Origin: Halomarinibacterium sp041392125
Lineage (GTDB): Bacteria > Bacteroidota > Bacteroidia > Flavobacteriales > Flavobacteriaceae
Length of the DNA stretch: 64,000 bases
NCBI GenBank assembly: GCA_041392125.1
Contig: JAWKMR010000003.1
Location: forward strand, 62,001-126,000
Reading direction: 5' to 3'
Below, one piece after another: positions 53,075 through 61,878 of the stretch. A program made the position numbers and the translations under genes. Position 1 is the first letter of the stretch; every line of letters starts with the position of its first letter. The notes below the pieces were generated by a model. The model saw only the letters and a list, made by a program, of their open reading frames with translations, made no database searches and was not told the DNA's origin.

Positions 53075-55939
53075 ATGTCGAATCAAAAAAGACTTTTTCT
53101 CGTAGATGCCTATGCGTTAATTTTCAGGGGCTACTACGCCTTTATAAAAAATCCAAGAATCAATAGCAAAGGTACAGACACCTCTGCTATTCTGGGGTTT
53201 GTAAATTCATTACTCGATGTTATAAAAAGAGAACGCCCGGACCATCTAGCCGTTTGTTTTGATAAGGGCGGAAGCGATCTTCGCAACGAGATGTTCGCCG
53301 AATATAAAGCCAACCGGGATGAAACACCGGAGGCTATTAAAATTGCCGTTCCTTACATCGAAAAAATCCTGAAAGCCATGAATATTCCCATTATGGTAAA
53401 AGAAGGTTTCGAGGCCGATGACATTATAGGTACCCTTGCCAAAAAAGCGGAGAAACAAGGCTATCAAACCTTTATGGTGACCCCTGACAAAGACTTTGCA
53501 CAATTGGTTTCTGAGAATATTTTTATGTATCGTCCCAATTCCTTTGGCGGCGGTTATGAAACCTGGGGGATTCCCGAAGTGAAGAAAAAATTTGAAGTGG
53601 AAGACCCGCTTCAGGTAATTGATTTATTAGGAATGATGGGCGATAGTGCCGATAATATTCCGGGACTTCCCGGAGTTGGGGAAAAAACCGCTAAAAAATT
53701 TATAAAAGACTACGGAAGTCTGGAAGGTTTGCTTGCTAACACCCACGACTTAAAAGGGAAAATGAAGGAAAAAGTAGAAGAAAATGCTGAACTGGGTAAA
53801 CTCTCAAAACAATTGGCTACCATTTTAATTGATGTACCTGTGGAATTTGACGAAGCCGATTTTGAAATGTGCGATCCCAACATACATGAAGTAACAGAAA
53901 TTTTTGAAGAGCTTGAGTTTCGAAGATTGACCGAAAATTTCCTCAAAACTTTTTCAAAAGAAGACGGAGCGTCTGCTCCCTCTTTGAAGGGGGAGCTGTC
54001 AACTTCGTTGACTGAGGGGGATGTAAAACCAAAGAAATCTTCATCTGCTACAGCAGGAGCCGGACAATTTTCACTTTTCGGAAATGATGGAGAAACGACT
54101 CAAGAAAGTCAGGTATACACATCAAGAAATACGTATAAAGAAGTTCCGCATTTATACCAAACCGTACAACCGGGTTTAGGGACGAAGCTTTTTATTCAAA
54201 GCCTACTTCAGCAAAAAAGTGTCTGTTTCGATACTGAAACCACCGGATTAAATCCTTTAACAGCCCAATTGGTGGGAATCGCTTTTAGTTGGGAAGCCGG
54301 AAGTGGTTTTTACTTGCCTTTCCCTGAAGGTAAGGAAAAAGCACAAGAATTGATAGAACAATTACGGCCTTTTTTCGAAAATAATGACATTCAGAAAATA
54401 GGACAAAACCTGAAATACGATATAAAGGTGTTGAAAAAATACGGTGTTTCCGTAAAAGGCAAATTGTTTGATACCATGTTGGCACATTACCTCATCAATC
54501 CCGATATGCGTCACAGTATGGATGTTTTAGCTGAAACATATCTTAACTACTCCCCTATTTCCATTGAAGAACTCATCGGAAAAAAAGGAAAGAATCAACT
54601 ATCCATGCGGGAAGTTCCTATAGAACAACAAACCGAATACGCCGTAGAAGATGCCGATATTACGCTTCAGCTAAAACAACACTTTGAAACGGAATTAGGA
54701 GAGGCCAATACCCAAAAATTATTTGATGATATTGAAATTCCATTGCTTAAAGTTTTAGCCGATATGGAATTGGAAGGAATCAATCTGGATGAAGACTTTC
54801 TGAAAGCACTTTCAGTACAATTGGATAACGATATTAAAACACTGGAAAACGAGATTTATGAAGCTGCCGGAGAAACTTTCAATATTGCATCTCCAAAGCA
54901 ATTGGGGGATATCCTTTTTGAAAAAATGAAATTGATTGACAAACCAAAAAAAACCAAAACGGGTCAATATTCTACTGCGGAGGACGTCCTTTCTTATTTG
55001 GCTAAAGACCATAAAATTATCCGGGATATTTTAGATTTTAGAGGGCTCTCCAAATTAAAAAGTACCTATGTGGATGCGCTTCCGGAACAAGTGGAATCTA
55101 CCACCGGACGTGTTCATACCGATTATTTGCAAACCGTTGCCGCTACCGGGCGTTTGGCAAGTAATAATCCCAACCTTCAAAACATCCCTATTCGTACCGA
55201 GCGCGGTCGCGAAGTCCGCAAGGCCTTCGTCCCGCGCGACAAAGAACACGTGTTACTTTCCGCAGATTATTCTCAAATTGAATTGCGTATTATCGCCGCA
55301 TTAAGCGAAGAAGACACCATGATTGAAGCCTTTAAAAAAGGCGAAGATATTCACGCCTCCACTGCTGCAAAAGTGTTTAACGTGCCTCTTTCGGAAGTCA
55401 CCCGCGAACAACGTAGCAATGCCAAAACCGTAAACTTCGGAATCATTTATGGGGTTTCTGCCTTCGGCCTAAGTAATCAAACCGACTTAAACAGAACCGA
55501 AGCCAAAGAACTCATTGACACCTATTACAAAACCTACCCAAAACTTAGGGAATATATCGATGACCAAGTTCATTTTGCTCGTGAGAATGGCTATGTACAA
55601 ACCGTCTTGGGAAGACGTCGCTATTTAAAAGACATCAATAGTGGAAATGCGGTCGTGCGGGGTGCTGCAGAACGCAACGCTGTAAATGCTCCTATACAAG
55701 GGAGTGCTGCCGATATTATTAAAATCGCCATGATTAACATTCACCAAAAGCTGGAAGAAGGGAATTTTAAAAGCAAAATGCTTTTACAGGTACATGACGA
55801 ATTGGTATTTGATGCTTACAAACCCGAGTTGGAAAGCTTAAAGTCACTTATTAAAACTGAAATGGAGGGTGCCTATCAATTAGAAGTCCCACTGGAAGTA
55901 GATATGGGCACCGGTGAAAATTGGTTGGAGGCACATTAA
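53075..55939 (+). CDS. polA: DNA polymerase I
   Basis: Repair and Okazaki-fragment polymerase with three activities in 954 residues. The 5'-3' flap nuclease is at about 1-290 (LFLVDAYALIFRGYYAF, GFEADDIIGTLA, DSADNIPGLPGVGEKTA). The proofreading domain is at about 350-540, with all carboxylates present (CFDTETTGLNP near 385, IGQNLKYDIKVL, YAVEDADITLQL), so unlike Taq polymerase it should be active. The polymerase is at about 570-954 (SADYSQIELRI, KTVNFGIIYGVSAFG, LQVHDELVFDA). The linker between the two nuclease domains (about 300-345) contains an in-frame palindromic repeat at residues 301-317. Confidence 0.97.
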   Translation: MSNQKRLFLVDAYALIFRGYYAFIKNPRINSKGTDTSAILGFVNSLLDVIKRERPDHLAVCFDKGGSDLRNEMFAEYKANRDETPEAIKIAVPYIEKILKAMNIPIMVKEGFEADDIIGTLAKKAEKQGYQTFMVTPDKDFAQLVSENIFMYRPNSFGGGYETWGIPEVKKKFEVEDPLQVIDLLGMMGDSADNIPGLPGVGEKTAKKFIKDYGSLEGLLANTHDLKGKMKEKVEENAELGKLSKQLATILIDVPVEFDEADFEMCDPNIHEVTEIFEELEFRRLTENFLKTFSKEDGASAPSLKGELSTSLTEGDVKPKKSSSATAGAGQFSLFGNDGETTQESQVYTSRNTYKEVPHLYQTVQPGLGTKLFIQSLLQQKSVCFDTETTGLNPLTAQLVGIAFSWEAGSGFYLPFPEGKEKAQELIEQLRPFFENNDIQKIGQNLKYDIKVLKKYGVSVKGKLFDTMLAHYLINPDMRHSMDVLAETYLNYSPISIEELIGKKGKNQLSMREVPIEQQTEYAVEDADITLQLKQHFETELGEANTQKLFDDIEIPLLKVLADMELEGINLDEDFLKALSVQLDNDIKTLENEIYEAAGETFNIASPKQLGDILFEKMKLIDKPKKTKTGQYSTAEDVLSYLAKDHKIIRDILDFRGLSKLKSTYVDALPEQVESTTGRVHTDYLQTVAATGRLASNNPNLQNIPIRTERGREVRKAFVPRDKEHVLLSADYSQIELRIIAALSEEDTMIEAFKKGEDIHASTAAKVFNVPLSEVTREQRSNAKTVNFGIIYGVSAFGLSNQTDLNRTEAKELIDTYYKTYPKLREYIDDQVHFARENGYVQTVLGRRRYLKDINSGNAVVRGAAERNAVNAPIQGSAADIIKIAMINIHQKLEEGNFKSKMLLQVHDELVFDAYKPELESLKSLIKTEMEGAYQLEVPLEVDMGTGENWLEAH
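53975..54024 (+). repeat. Palindromic repeat element inserted in frame in polA
   Basis: Fifty bases made of an imperfect palindrome (CTCCCTCTTTGAAGGGGGAG), a perfect one (GTCAAC-TTC-GTTGAC), and TGAGGGGGATGT. Its reverse complement shares both ends with the element after frr (63225-63253). It encodes APSLKGELSTSLTEGDV in the flexible linker between two nuclease domains. Confidence 0.7.
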
Positions 55940-55944
55940 ATAAC

Positions 55945-55976
55945 AACCCGAAAGAAATCTTTCGGGTTTTTTTATT
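55945..55976. terminator. Bidirectional terminator between polA and the DUF5916 gene
   Basis: A perfect stem (AACCCGAAAGA / TCTTTCGGGTT, loop AA) is followed by a T run, between convergent genes. Confidence 0.88.
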
Positions 55977-55980
55977 TTAA

Positions 55981-58641
55981 TTACAAAACAAATCGATAGG
56001 TAGCCTTTATCAAAAAGGTGTTTTGCGGTCGTTGACTTAATAATTGGTTATCTATAATGGTACTAAAGTCATTATTAGGGTCTCCAATACCGGTGATTCC
56101 CTGTGACCAAACTAAAAAGATTTCACTGCCCGGAATGTATTCCCAACGCACGACCAAATTGGATCGAAATTGTACAAAGGAAAAATTGGGGTCACCAAAA
56201 GCATAATCAGCAGTACCGTCTTTGTCTTCATCTACACTATAAAAAGCTCCATCTGTTTCAGTAGCTGGGTTAAAAGTGATTTGATTAGAATCGTACCAAG
56301 AAACTCGTTCATTTAAATCTTCCGCAATAGGATTATTCACATAGTTAAAATTAGAATACTTGGCATTGAAAATAAAGGGTTGCCCATAATACTGAATCGT
56401 TAAGTTAGGATTAATATTATAGTTTACTCGCAAGGTAGTGCTTAAGGATTCGTTATCAATTTCTCCTAAGATATAACGCGGAGTGCCATTGAAAGAACTT
56501 TCGGTTACATATTGAGTTTTGTTTGGGTTTTGTTCGTACTCAGTAATTAGGGATAAATTTAAGGTATTAAGCGGCTGGTAGAAAAATCGAACTACATAGC
56601 GCTGCAATCCAAAATTTTGTTGCTTCGCCCAGGAATTTACATACCCTAAATGCATATTAAACTTTTTTCTACTATCGGTTCCGGAAAAAAGATAGAAAAA
56701 GTTTTCGTCACTCCAACGCCAGCGAGGTCCTCCCCGTAAAACCGTATTTGTAAAAATACGTGGTTTGTGAGCTGCTCCTCCTTCAGTCCACCAATTATTT
56801 TTCCAATTCACGTATCCATTTAATTCATATTGAATACGATTATAATTTCCTTCAAAATCATACGAAGAAAACTGATTCAATCCAATATTTGCCTGTCGAA
56901 ACCAACTGGTAGGATTGTTCCAAAACCTTCGTACATTGGCATATTGCCTAATATCATCGGCTTGGCGTAAAAAACCAATATCATTCAACTCTAATTCCGG
57001 AGAACGCCAATTACCCCCAAAGTTATAACGCCAATTACCTCCACTTCCTTTTCCTATTTCAAAGCGACCTCCTGTTCCGGTAAGTGATGTTTTTGTAGGA
57101 TCTACTTCCACATGGGACGCATCTACCCGTTGGAAAAGATGCGTTAAGGAATATTGTGTATTGGTTATCGCTTCAGCAGAGCCTCTTACATTACTCATCA
57201 CAGCACTTCCTTCCACATAGTATTTTCGGTCTTTCCAGTTATGCTGAAAATCTAATCCGCCAGAATAGGCATGACTGTGCAAAAACTGTAGGTTATCTGC
57301 CATATTTCTTACTGTTGCGGTAAACATTCCTCCTATATAGCTATTTCGATCATTAAAATCTTTTTGCACTCTTCCCACAAAGTAATTGGTAAGCGGTTCT
57401 ACCAAAACTTCATCCTCATTACCATTCTCATTGGTTGTCTTGGCATACTCTTTTGCGGTAAGACTTTCTAAAATTCCAAGGGTCCAGCCATCTTTCGTTT
57501 TTCCGCTTAACTTAGCTGCCCCTAAAATAGTTGTGTTTACGGGATTATCTACATAAGCAGTATTAGGTCCATCTCCAGATCCCTGCGGCGTTCTTCCTAT
57601 ACGCCTTGAAAAGAAAAGATTGTCATCATTTCCTGCAAAATTGTAATCAAAAACATTTTTGTTTTCCACAAAGAAAGGACGCCGTTCTTGAAAGAAAATT
57701 TCAAATCCATCCAACGCAATCGCTCCCGGATCTGCATCTACCTGACCAAAGTCGGGATTAATGGTTAAATCGACTGTTAAGTCATTAGTGATACCAATTT
57801 TAGCGTCGAGTCCTCCCGTAATTTTTGTATCACTTCCATCTCTGTAGGGATTACCCACTTCTTCTTCATAGGTGTCTAACTGCGCAACTGTGTATGGCTG
57901 TATTTCTAATTGTTTTTGGGGTTTTAAACCAATGAGTCCTCGCAACTCTCCAAATTCACTTACCCACCCTGGTGGGTTTGCAGGTAGCGGTTGCCAAGTA
58001 GAACGCTCTTCATTTTTAAAATAGCGTCGGGTAGATTGTAAGCCCCAAACTTGTTCTTCATTATTTCCAAAACGAAGCTGACTTAAGGGAATTCTTGCTT
58101 CGGCGGTCCAGCCCTCTGCCGTAACTTGAGTATCCATATACCAGATAGGGTTCCAACTGTCGTCAAAATTTCCGTTGTTAGAAATAAATTCATCTCCTTT
58201 TACTCCAGATGCTGAAATAGTGAATGAAAATCCGGTACGGTCATCATTATAACTGTCTATATTAATTTCTACCCAATCGCCCGGAAAATCGTCCCTACGC
58301 CCCATTCGCTTTTCGATAGTGGAAGGATCTGCCTGAAAACAGATAAAAGCTACGTATAAGTTTTTATCGTCGTAAGCAATTTTCATTTTGGTCTGCTCGG
58401 TGGGAGGAGTCCCTACATCGGGCTCAAACTCTAGATAATCGGTAGTCCATGCTACCACATCCCAGGCGGCTTCATCAATTTTACCATCAATAGTAATATC
58501 CCCTTTACCGGCTATGGAAGCGGTGGTATAGACACGCTTTTCGTATTTAGTGGGTTTGTTTTCTGAAGTTTCTTCTTGCGAAAATAGGAGCCCCCCACAA
58601 AGAAAAGAAACAACAAGAGCAAGTTGTTTTTGAAATGCCAT
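55981..58641 (-). CDS. DUF5916 outer-membrane protein with N-terminal CBM9-like domain
   Basis: An 886-residue exported protein: signal peptide (about 1-21, LCGGLLFSQ), a CBM9-like beta-sandwich (about 40-225; DITIDGKIDEAAWDVVAW, DDKNLYVAFICFQADP, GWTAEARIPLSQLRFG), and the DUF5916 region (about 230-886) with alternating hydrophobic strands that probably forms a beta-barrel, ending in LIKATYRFVL, typical of an outer-membrane barrel terminus. Function is unknown; carbohydrate binding is only suggested by the CBM9 resemblance. No SusCD pair or glycosidase lies nearby. It stands alone on the minus strand. Confidence 0.88.
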   Translation of the reverse strand: MAFQKQLALVVSFLCGGLLFSQEETSENKPTKYEKRVYTTASIAGKGDITIDGKIDEAAWDVVAWTTDYLEFEPDVGTPPTEQTKMKIAYDDKNLYVAFICFQADPSTIEKRMGRRDDFPGDWVEINIDSYNDDRTGFSFTISASGVKGDEFISNNGNFDDSWNPIWYMDTQVTAEGWTAEARIPLSQLRFGNNEEQVWGLQSTRRYFKNEERSTWQPLPANPPGWVSEFGELRGLIGLKPQKQLEIQPYTVAQLDTYEEEVGNPYRDGSDTKITGGLDAKIGITNDLTVDLTINPDFGQVDADPGAIALDGFEIFFQERRPFFVENKNVFDYNFAGNDDNLFFSRRIGRTPQGSGDGPNTAYVDNPVNTTILGAAKLSGKTKDGWTLGILESLTAKEYAKTTNENGNEDEVLVEPLTNYFVGRVQKDFNDRNSYIGGMFTATVRNMADNLQFLHSHAYSGGLDFQHNWKDRKYYVEGSAVMSNVRGSAEAITNTQYSLTHLFQRVDASHVEVDPTKTSLTGTGGRFEIGKGSGGNWRYNFGGNWRSPELELNDIGFLRQADDIRQYANVRRFWNNPTSWFRQANIGLNQFSSYDFEGNYNRIQYELNGYVNWKNNWWTEGGAAHKPRIFTNTVLRGGPRWRWSDENFFYLFSGTDSRKKFNMHLGYVNSWAKQQNFGLQRYVVRFFYQPLNTLNLSLITEYEQNPNKTQYVTESSFNGTPRYILGEIDNESLSTTLRVNYNINPNLTIQYYGQPFIFNAKYSNFNYVNNPIAEDLNERVSWYDSNQITFNPATETDGAFYSVDEDKDGTADYAFGDPNFSFVQFRSNLVVRWEYIPGSEIFLVWSQGITGIGDPNNDFSTIIDNQLLSQRPQNTFLIKATYRFVL

Positions 58642-58766
58642 GGTTAGTAGTTATGTTTTGATTGATGTTCTAATAGACTACAATAACGGGGCGGTGTGAC
58701 AGTTTCATAAGAGTATTAAGAGAATTTTAACTTTTTTAACATCCTTCAAAAAAGTTTTATGCCTGT

Positions 58767-58796
58767 TTGTTTTTCAAATAAATAGCATTACATTTG
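58767..58796 (+). promoter_or_regulatory. rplM-rpsI promoter
   Basis: TTG (58767-58769), 19 bases, TACATTTG (58789-58796) is an exact consensus match. It leaves a leader of about 47 bases with a small hairpin (CCTC-TTAGC-GAGG, about 58800-58812) before the rplM start, a plausible but unproven site for L13 feedback. Confidence 0.82.
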
Positions 58797-58849
58797 CACC
58801 CCTCTTAGCGAGGATTTCAATGATTTATTAACTATTGACAAAAAACTAA

Positions 58850-59305
58850 ATGGATACATTAAGTTACAAAACAGTATCTGCCAACAAAAATACCATAAAT
58901 AAAGAATGGGTATTGGTAGATGCGGACGGCCAGGCATTGGGTCGTCTTGCCAGCGAAGTGGCTAAAATGCTTCGTGGAAAAAACAAGCCAAATTACACTC
59001 CTCACGTAGATTGCGGAGACAATGTAGTAGTAACTAATGCTGGTAAAATTAACCTTACCGGTAAAAAGTGGGAATCTAAAACGTATGTACGCCATACTGG
59101 ATACCCTGGAGGACAACGTACCCTTTCTGCTACTGAAATGTATGCAAAAGACCCTGCCAGATTGGTAGAAAAAGCAGTAAAAGGAATGTTGCCTAAAAAC
59201 AAATTGGGTGCTGCACTTTTCAGAAACTTGAAAGTATATGCGGGCGCAGAGCACGATCAAGAAGCTCAAAAACCAAGAGTAATTAACCTTAACGAAATTA
59301 AGTAA
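58850..59305 (+). CDS. rplM: 50S ribosomal protein L13
   Basis: L13 is an early assembly protein of the large subunit. The 151 residues carry family motifs (WVLVDADGQALGRLASEVA, GDNVVVTNAGKINLTGKK, KDPARLVEKAVKGMLPKNKL). The stop overlaps the rpsI start (TAATG), so translation is coupled, the near-universal L13-S9 pairing. Confidence 0.98.
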   Translation: MDTLSYKTVSANKNTINKEWVLVDADGQALGRLASEVAKMLRGKNKPNYTPHVDCGDNVVVTNAGKINLTGKKWESKTYVRHTGYPGGQRTLSATEMYAKDPARLVEKAVKGMLPKNKLGAALFRNLKVYAGAEHDQEAQKPRVINLNEIK

Positions 59306-59691
59306 TGGAAGCGATACACAAAATAGGAAGAAGAAAAACTGCCGTTGCTCGTGTGTACCTTACTAAAGGAAAAGGTAATATTACTGTAAACAACCGCGAA
59401 TTTGACAATTATTTTACTACCCCAACCTTACGTTACAAAGTACAACAGCCTTTAACGTTAACTAATAACGAAAAAGACTTCGATATTAAAGTAAATGTAT
59501 ACGGAGGTGGTATTACAGGACAAGCAGAAGCTGTGCGCTTAGCCATTGCTCGTGCTATGTGTGATGTAAATGAAGAAAACAGAGGAATTTTAAAGCCAGA
59601 AGGATTACTTACCAGAGACCCAAGAATGGTAGAACGTAAGAAATTCGGACAGAAGAAAGCTCGTAAGAAATTCCAGTTCTCTAAGCGTTAA
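59305..59691 (+). CDS. rpsI: 30S ribosomal protein S9
   Basis: S9 has a long basic tail that reaches the P-site tRNA. The 128 residues start MEAIHKIGRRKTAVARVYL and end in the conserved basic tail KKARKKFQFSKR, with GGGITGQAEAVRLAIARAM in the middle. Coupled to rplM by a one-base stop/start overlap. Confidence 0.98.
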   Translation: MEAIHKIGRRKTAVARVYLTKGKGNITVNNREFDNYFTTPTLRYKVQQPLTLTNNEKDFDIKVNVYGGGITGQAEAVRLAIARAMCDVNEENRGILKPEGLLTRDPRMVERKKFGQKKARKKFQFSKR

Positions 59692-59698
59692 TATTTTC

Positions 59699-59830
59699 AG
59701 CCTAATTGGGTGCTTCTTCTTGAAACACCCAATGGGCTATTTAAGTTCATATATTTATTAATTAAGCTGTTAGTCCCACTCTGCCGGGTGAGACACTTAG
59801 TTTAGCATCTAAATCAAGTCTGAAATTCAG
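59699..59830 (+). promoter_or_regulatory. Structured leader between rpsI and rpsB
   Basis: The 181-base gap holds two hairpins. The first (59699-59738) pairs AGCC and ATTGGGTG with CACCCAAT and GGCT; it lacks a clear T run, so it is a weak terminator at most. The second (about 59772-59794) pairs GTC-C-CACTC with GGGTG-A-GAC around a TGCC loop. An S2-binding control element is possible. Confidence 0.45.
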
Positions 59831-59872
59831 AAAGATTGCTATCTATTATTACAGAACGTAAACTAAAACAAA

Positions 59873-60670
59873 ATGGCAAACAACAATCAGGTCAAGGAAT
59901 TACTTGACGCAGGTGTACACTTTGGTCACCTAACCCGCAAATGGAATCCAAACATGGCCCCATACATCTACATGGAGCGTAACGGAATCCACATCATTAA
60001 CCTATACAAAACTGCTGCTAAACTTGAAGAAGCTAATGAGGCTTTAAAAAAAATTGCTTCCAGTGGTCGTAAAGTACTTTTTGTAGCTACCAAAAAACAA
60101 GCAAAAGACATTGTTGCTGAAAAAGCAAAAAATGCCAACATGCCTTACATTACTGAAAGATGGCCCGGGGGAATGTTAACTAACTTCGTCACCATCCGTA
60201 AAGCAGTAAAGAAAATGGCTGCTATTGACAGAATGAAGCAAGATGGTACCTTTAATACGCTTTCCAAAAAAGAGCGTTTGGCAGTAGATCGTCTTCGTGC
60301 AAAATTGGAGAAAAACTTAGGGTCAATCAGTGATATGAGTCGCCTTCCGGGAGCTTTATTTATTGTAGATATTACCCGCGAGCACATTGCTGTTAAAGAA
60401 GCTCAAAAATTAAATATTCCGGTTTTTGCTATGGTAGATACCAATAGTGATCCACGTCCTATTGACTTTGTGATTCCATCGAACGATGATGCTTCAAAAT
60501 CTATTGAAAAAATTATAGGAAGCGTTACCAATGCTATTATTGATGGTTTAAACGAAAGAAAATCGGGCGGAAAAGCTGATGAGGAAGAAGAAGATGACGT
60601 GGTAGAAGTAAAGAAAACCGCAAGAAAAAGATCTTCCATCGTAGTAGCTAATAGCGACGAAGAAGAATAA
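59873..60670 (+). CDS. rpsB: 30S ribosomal protein S2
   Basis: S2 binds late in 30S assembly and anchors S1-type interactions. The 265 residues have the family core (LLDAGVHFGHLTRKWNPNM, ITERWPGGMLTNFVTIRKAV, DTNSDPRPIDFVIPSNDDA) plus a C-terminal extension of about 40 residues that is first acidic (DEEEEDDVVE) and then basic. It is separated from tsf by a hairpin that could attenuate transcription. Confidence 0.98.
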   Translation: MANNNQVKELLDAGVHFGHLTRKWNPNMAPYIYMERNGIHIINLYKTAAKLEEANEALKKIASSGRKVLFVATKKQAKDIVAEKAKNANMPYITERWPGGMLTNFVTIRKAVKKMAAIDRMKQDGTFNTLSKKERLAVDRLRAKLEKNLGSISDMSRLPGALFIVDITREHIAVKEAQKLNIPVFAMVDTNSDPRPIDFVIPSNDDASKSIEKIIGSVTNAIIDGLNERKSGGKADEEEEDDVVEVKKTARKRSSIVVANSDEEE

Positions 60671-60692
60671 CATAACAAAATCATAATCTTTT

Positions 60693-60741
60693 AAAGTCGT
60701 TGCCTTTATTCCTTTTGAATACATTGTAACGACTTTTTTTA
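60693..60741 (+). terminator. Attenuator-like terminator between rpsB and tsf
   Basis: AAAGTCGTT (60693-60701) pairs with AACGACTTT (60728-60736) across a 26-base loop and is followed by a T run. As rpsB and tsf are usually co-transcribed, it probably gives partial read-through. Confidence 0.65.
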
Positions 60742-60763
60742 ATAATTCTTAAAACACAAAAAA

Positions 60764-61732
60764 ATGGCACAAATAACCGCCGCACAGGTAAACGAACTAA
60801 GACAAAAAACAGGAGCCGGAATGATGGATTGTAAAAAAGCTTTGGTAGAGGCCGAAGGTGACTTCGACAAAGCCATTGAAATCCTTCGTAAAAAAGGTCA
60901 AAAAATTGCCGAAAAGAGAGCCGACAGAGACTCTAGCGAAGGCGCTGTAATTGCAAAAGTAAACGATGCTGCTACGAAAGGTGTTATTATTTCATTAAAC
61001 TGTGAAACAGACTTTGTGGCTAAAAACGATTCTTACGTAGAAATGGCTCACAAAATGGCTGCTGTTGCTTTAAACACATCTTCTATGGAAGAATTTTTGG
61101 GTTCAGCATACGAAAACGGAATGACTATTCAGGAAAAATTAACTGAGCAAACCGGAGTGATTGGCGAAAAAATTGAAATAGGTGGCTACAAAACTTTGGA
61201 AGCTCCTTTTGTAGGTTCTTATATTCACGGAAACAAAATTGCTGCTTTAGTTGGTCTTTCAAAAGCATTCTATGGCGCTGCCGATGTTGCTAAAAATGTT
61301 TCTATGCAAGTTGCCTCTATGGGTGCTACGACACTTTCTTACAAAGATTTTGACCCTGCATTTGTAGCTTCAGAAACCGAAGCACGTATCGCTGTTATTG
61401 AAAAAGAAAATATCGAATTGGGAAGATTAGGAAAAACACTTAAAAATGTTCCTACCTATATTTCAAGAGCACAATTAACCGATGCGGTAATTGCTGAAGC
61501 TGAAGAAGCCATCAAAGCCGAACTTAAAGCCGAAGGAAAACCGGAGCAAATCTGGGATAAAATTCTTCCAGGGAAACTGGAAAGATTTATTGCTGACAAT
61601 ACTACCCTTGACCAAGAAAAGTGTTTGTTGGATCAAAACTTCATCATGGATGAAAAATTGAATGTAGCACAATATGTGGCAAGCAAAGGAGATGCAAGTG
61701 TGGTAAGTTTTGAAAGAATTTCTTTGGTATAA
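60764..61732 (+). CDS. tsf: Elongation factor Ts
   Basis: EF-Ts recycles EF-Tu by exchanging GDP for GTP. The 322 residues include the N-terminal UBA-like domain (ITAAQVNELRQKTGAGMMDC), the TDFVAKN motif that inserts into EF-Tu (about residue 84), and two core subdomains. The length is above that of E. coli EF-Ts (283), due to insertions in the C-terminal half (about 170-290), as commonly seen in this phylum. Confidence 0.98.
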   Translation: MAQITAAQVNELRQKTGAGMMDCKKALVEAEGDFDKAIEILRKKGQKIAEKRADRDSSEGAVIAKVNDAATKGVIISLNCETDFVAKNDSYVEMAHKMAAVALNTSSMEEFLGSAYENGMTIQEKLTEQTGVIGEKIEIGGYKTLEAPFVGSYIHGNKIAALVGLSKAFYGAADVAKNVSMQVASMGATTLSYKDFDPAFVASETEARIAVIEKENIELGRLGKTLKNVPTYISRAQLTDAVIAEAEEAIKAELKAEGKPEQIWDKILPGKLERFIADNTTLDQEKCLLDQNFIMDEKLNVAQYVASKGDASVVSFERISLV

Positions 61733-61755
61733 TTCAAAAAAAACACCATTAATTA

Positions 61756-61794
61756 AAAAACCGTTTCAGTAAAATATCTCTGAAGCGGTTTTTA
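61756..61794 (+). terminator. Intrinsic terminator after tsf
   Basis: CCGTTTCAG pairs with CTGAAGCGG (one T-G), with flanking A and T runs, 23 bases after the stop. Confidence 0.9.
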
Positions 61795-61823
61795 TTTTGA
61801 ACGTATTCGTCATAATTTTTATT

Positions 61824-61831
61824 TATTTTTG
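61824..61831 (+). promoter_or_regulatory. -7 box of the pyrH-frr operon
   Basis: TATTTTTG matches TAnnTTTG; a TTG lies 24 bases upstream (61797-61799), slightly beyond the usual spacing. A small hairpin CTCGC-TTT-GCGAG (about 61854-61866) sits in the leader before pyrH. Confidence 0.6.
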
Positions 61832-61878
61832 CGCTACGAAAGAGATTTTAAACCTCGCTTTGCGAGCAAAACATCACT

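Noticed and set aside
59699..59738. Hairpin after rpsI as a strong intrinsic terminator
   Set aside because: The stem is good but the following bases (ATTTAAG) do not form a T run, so it is listed as a structured leader instead.
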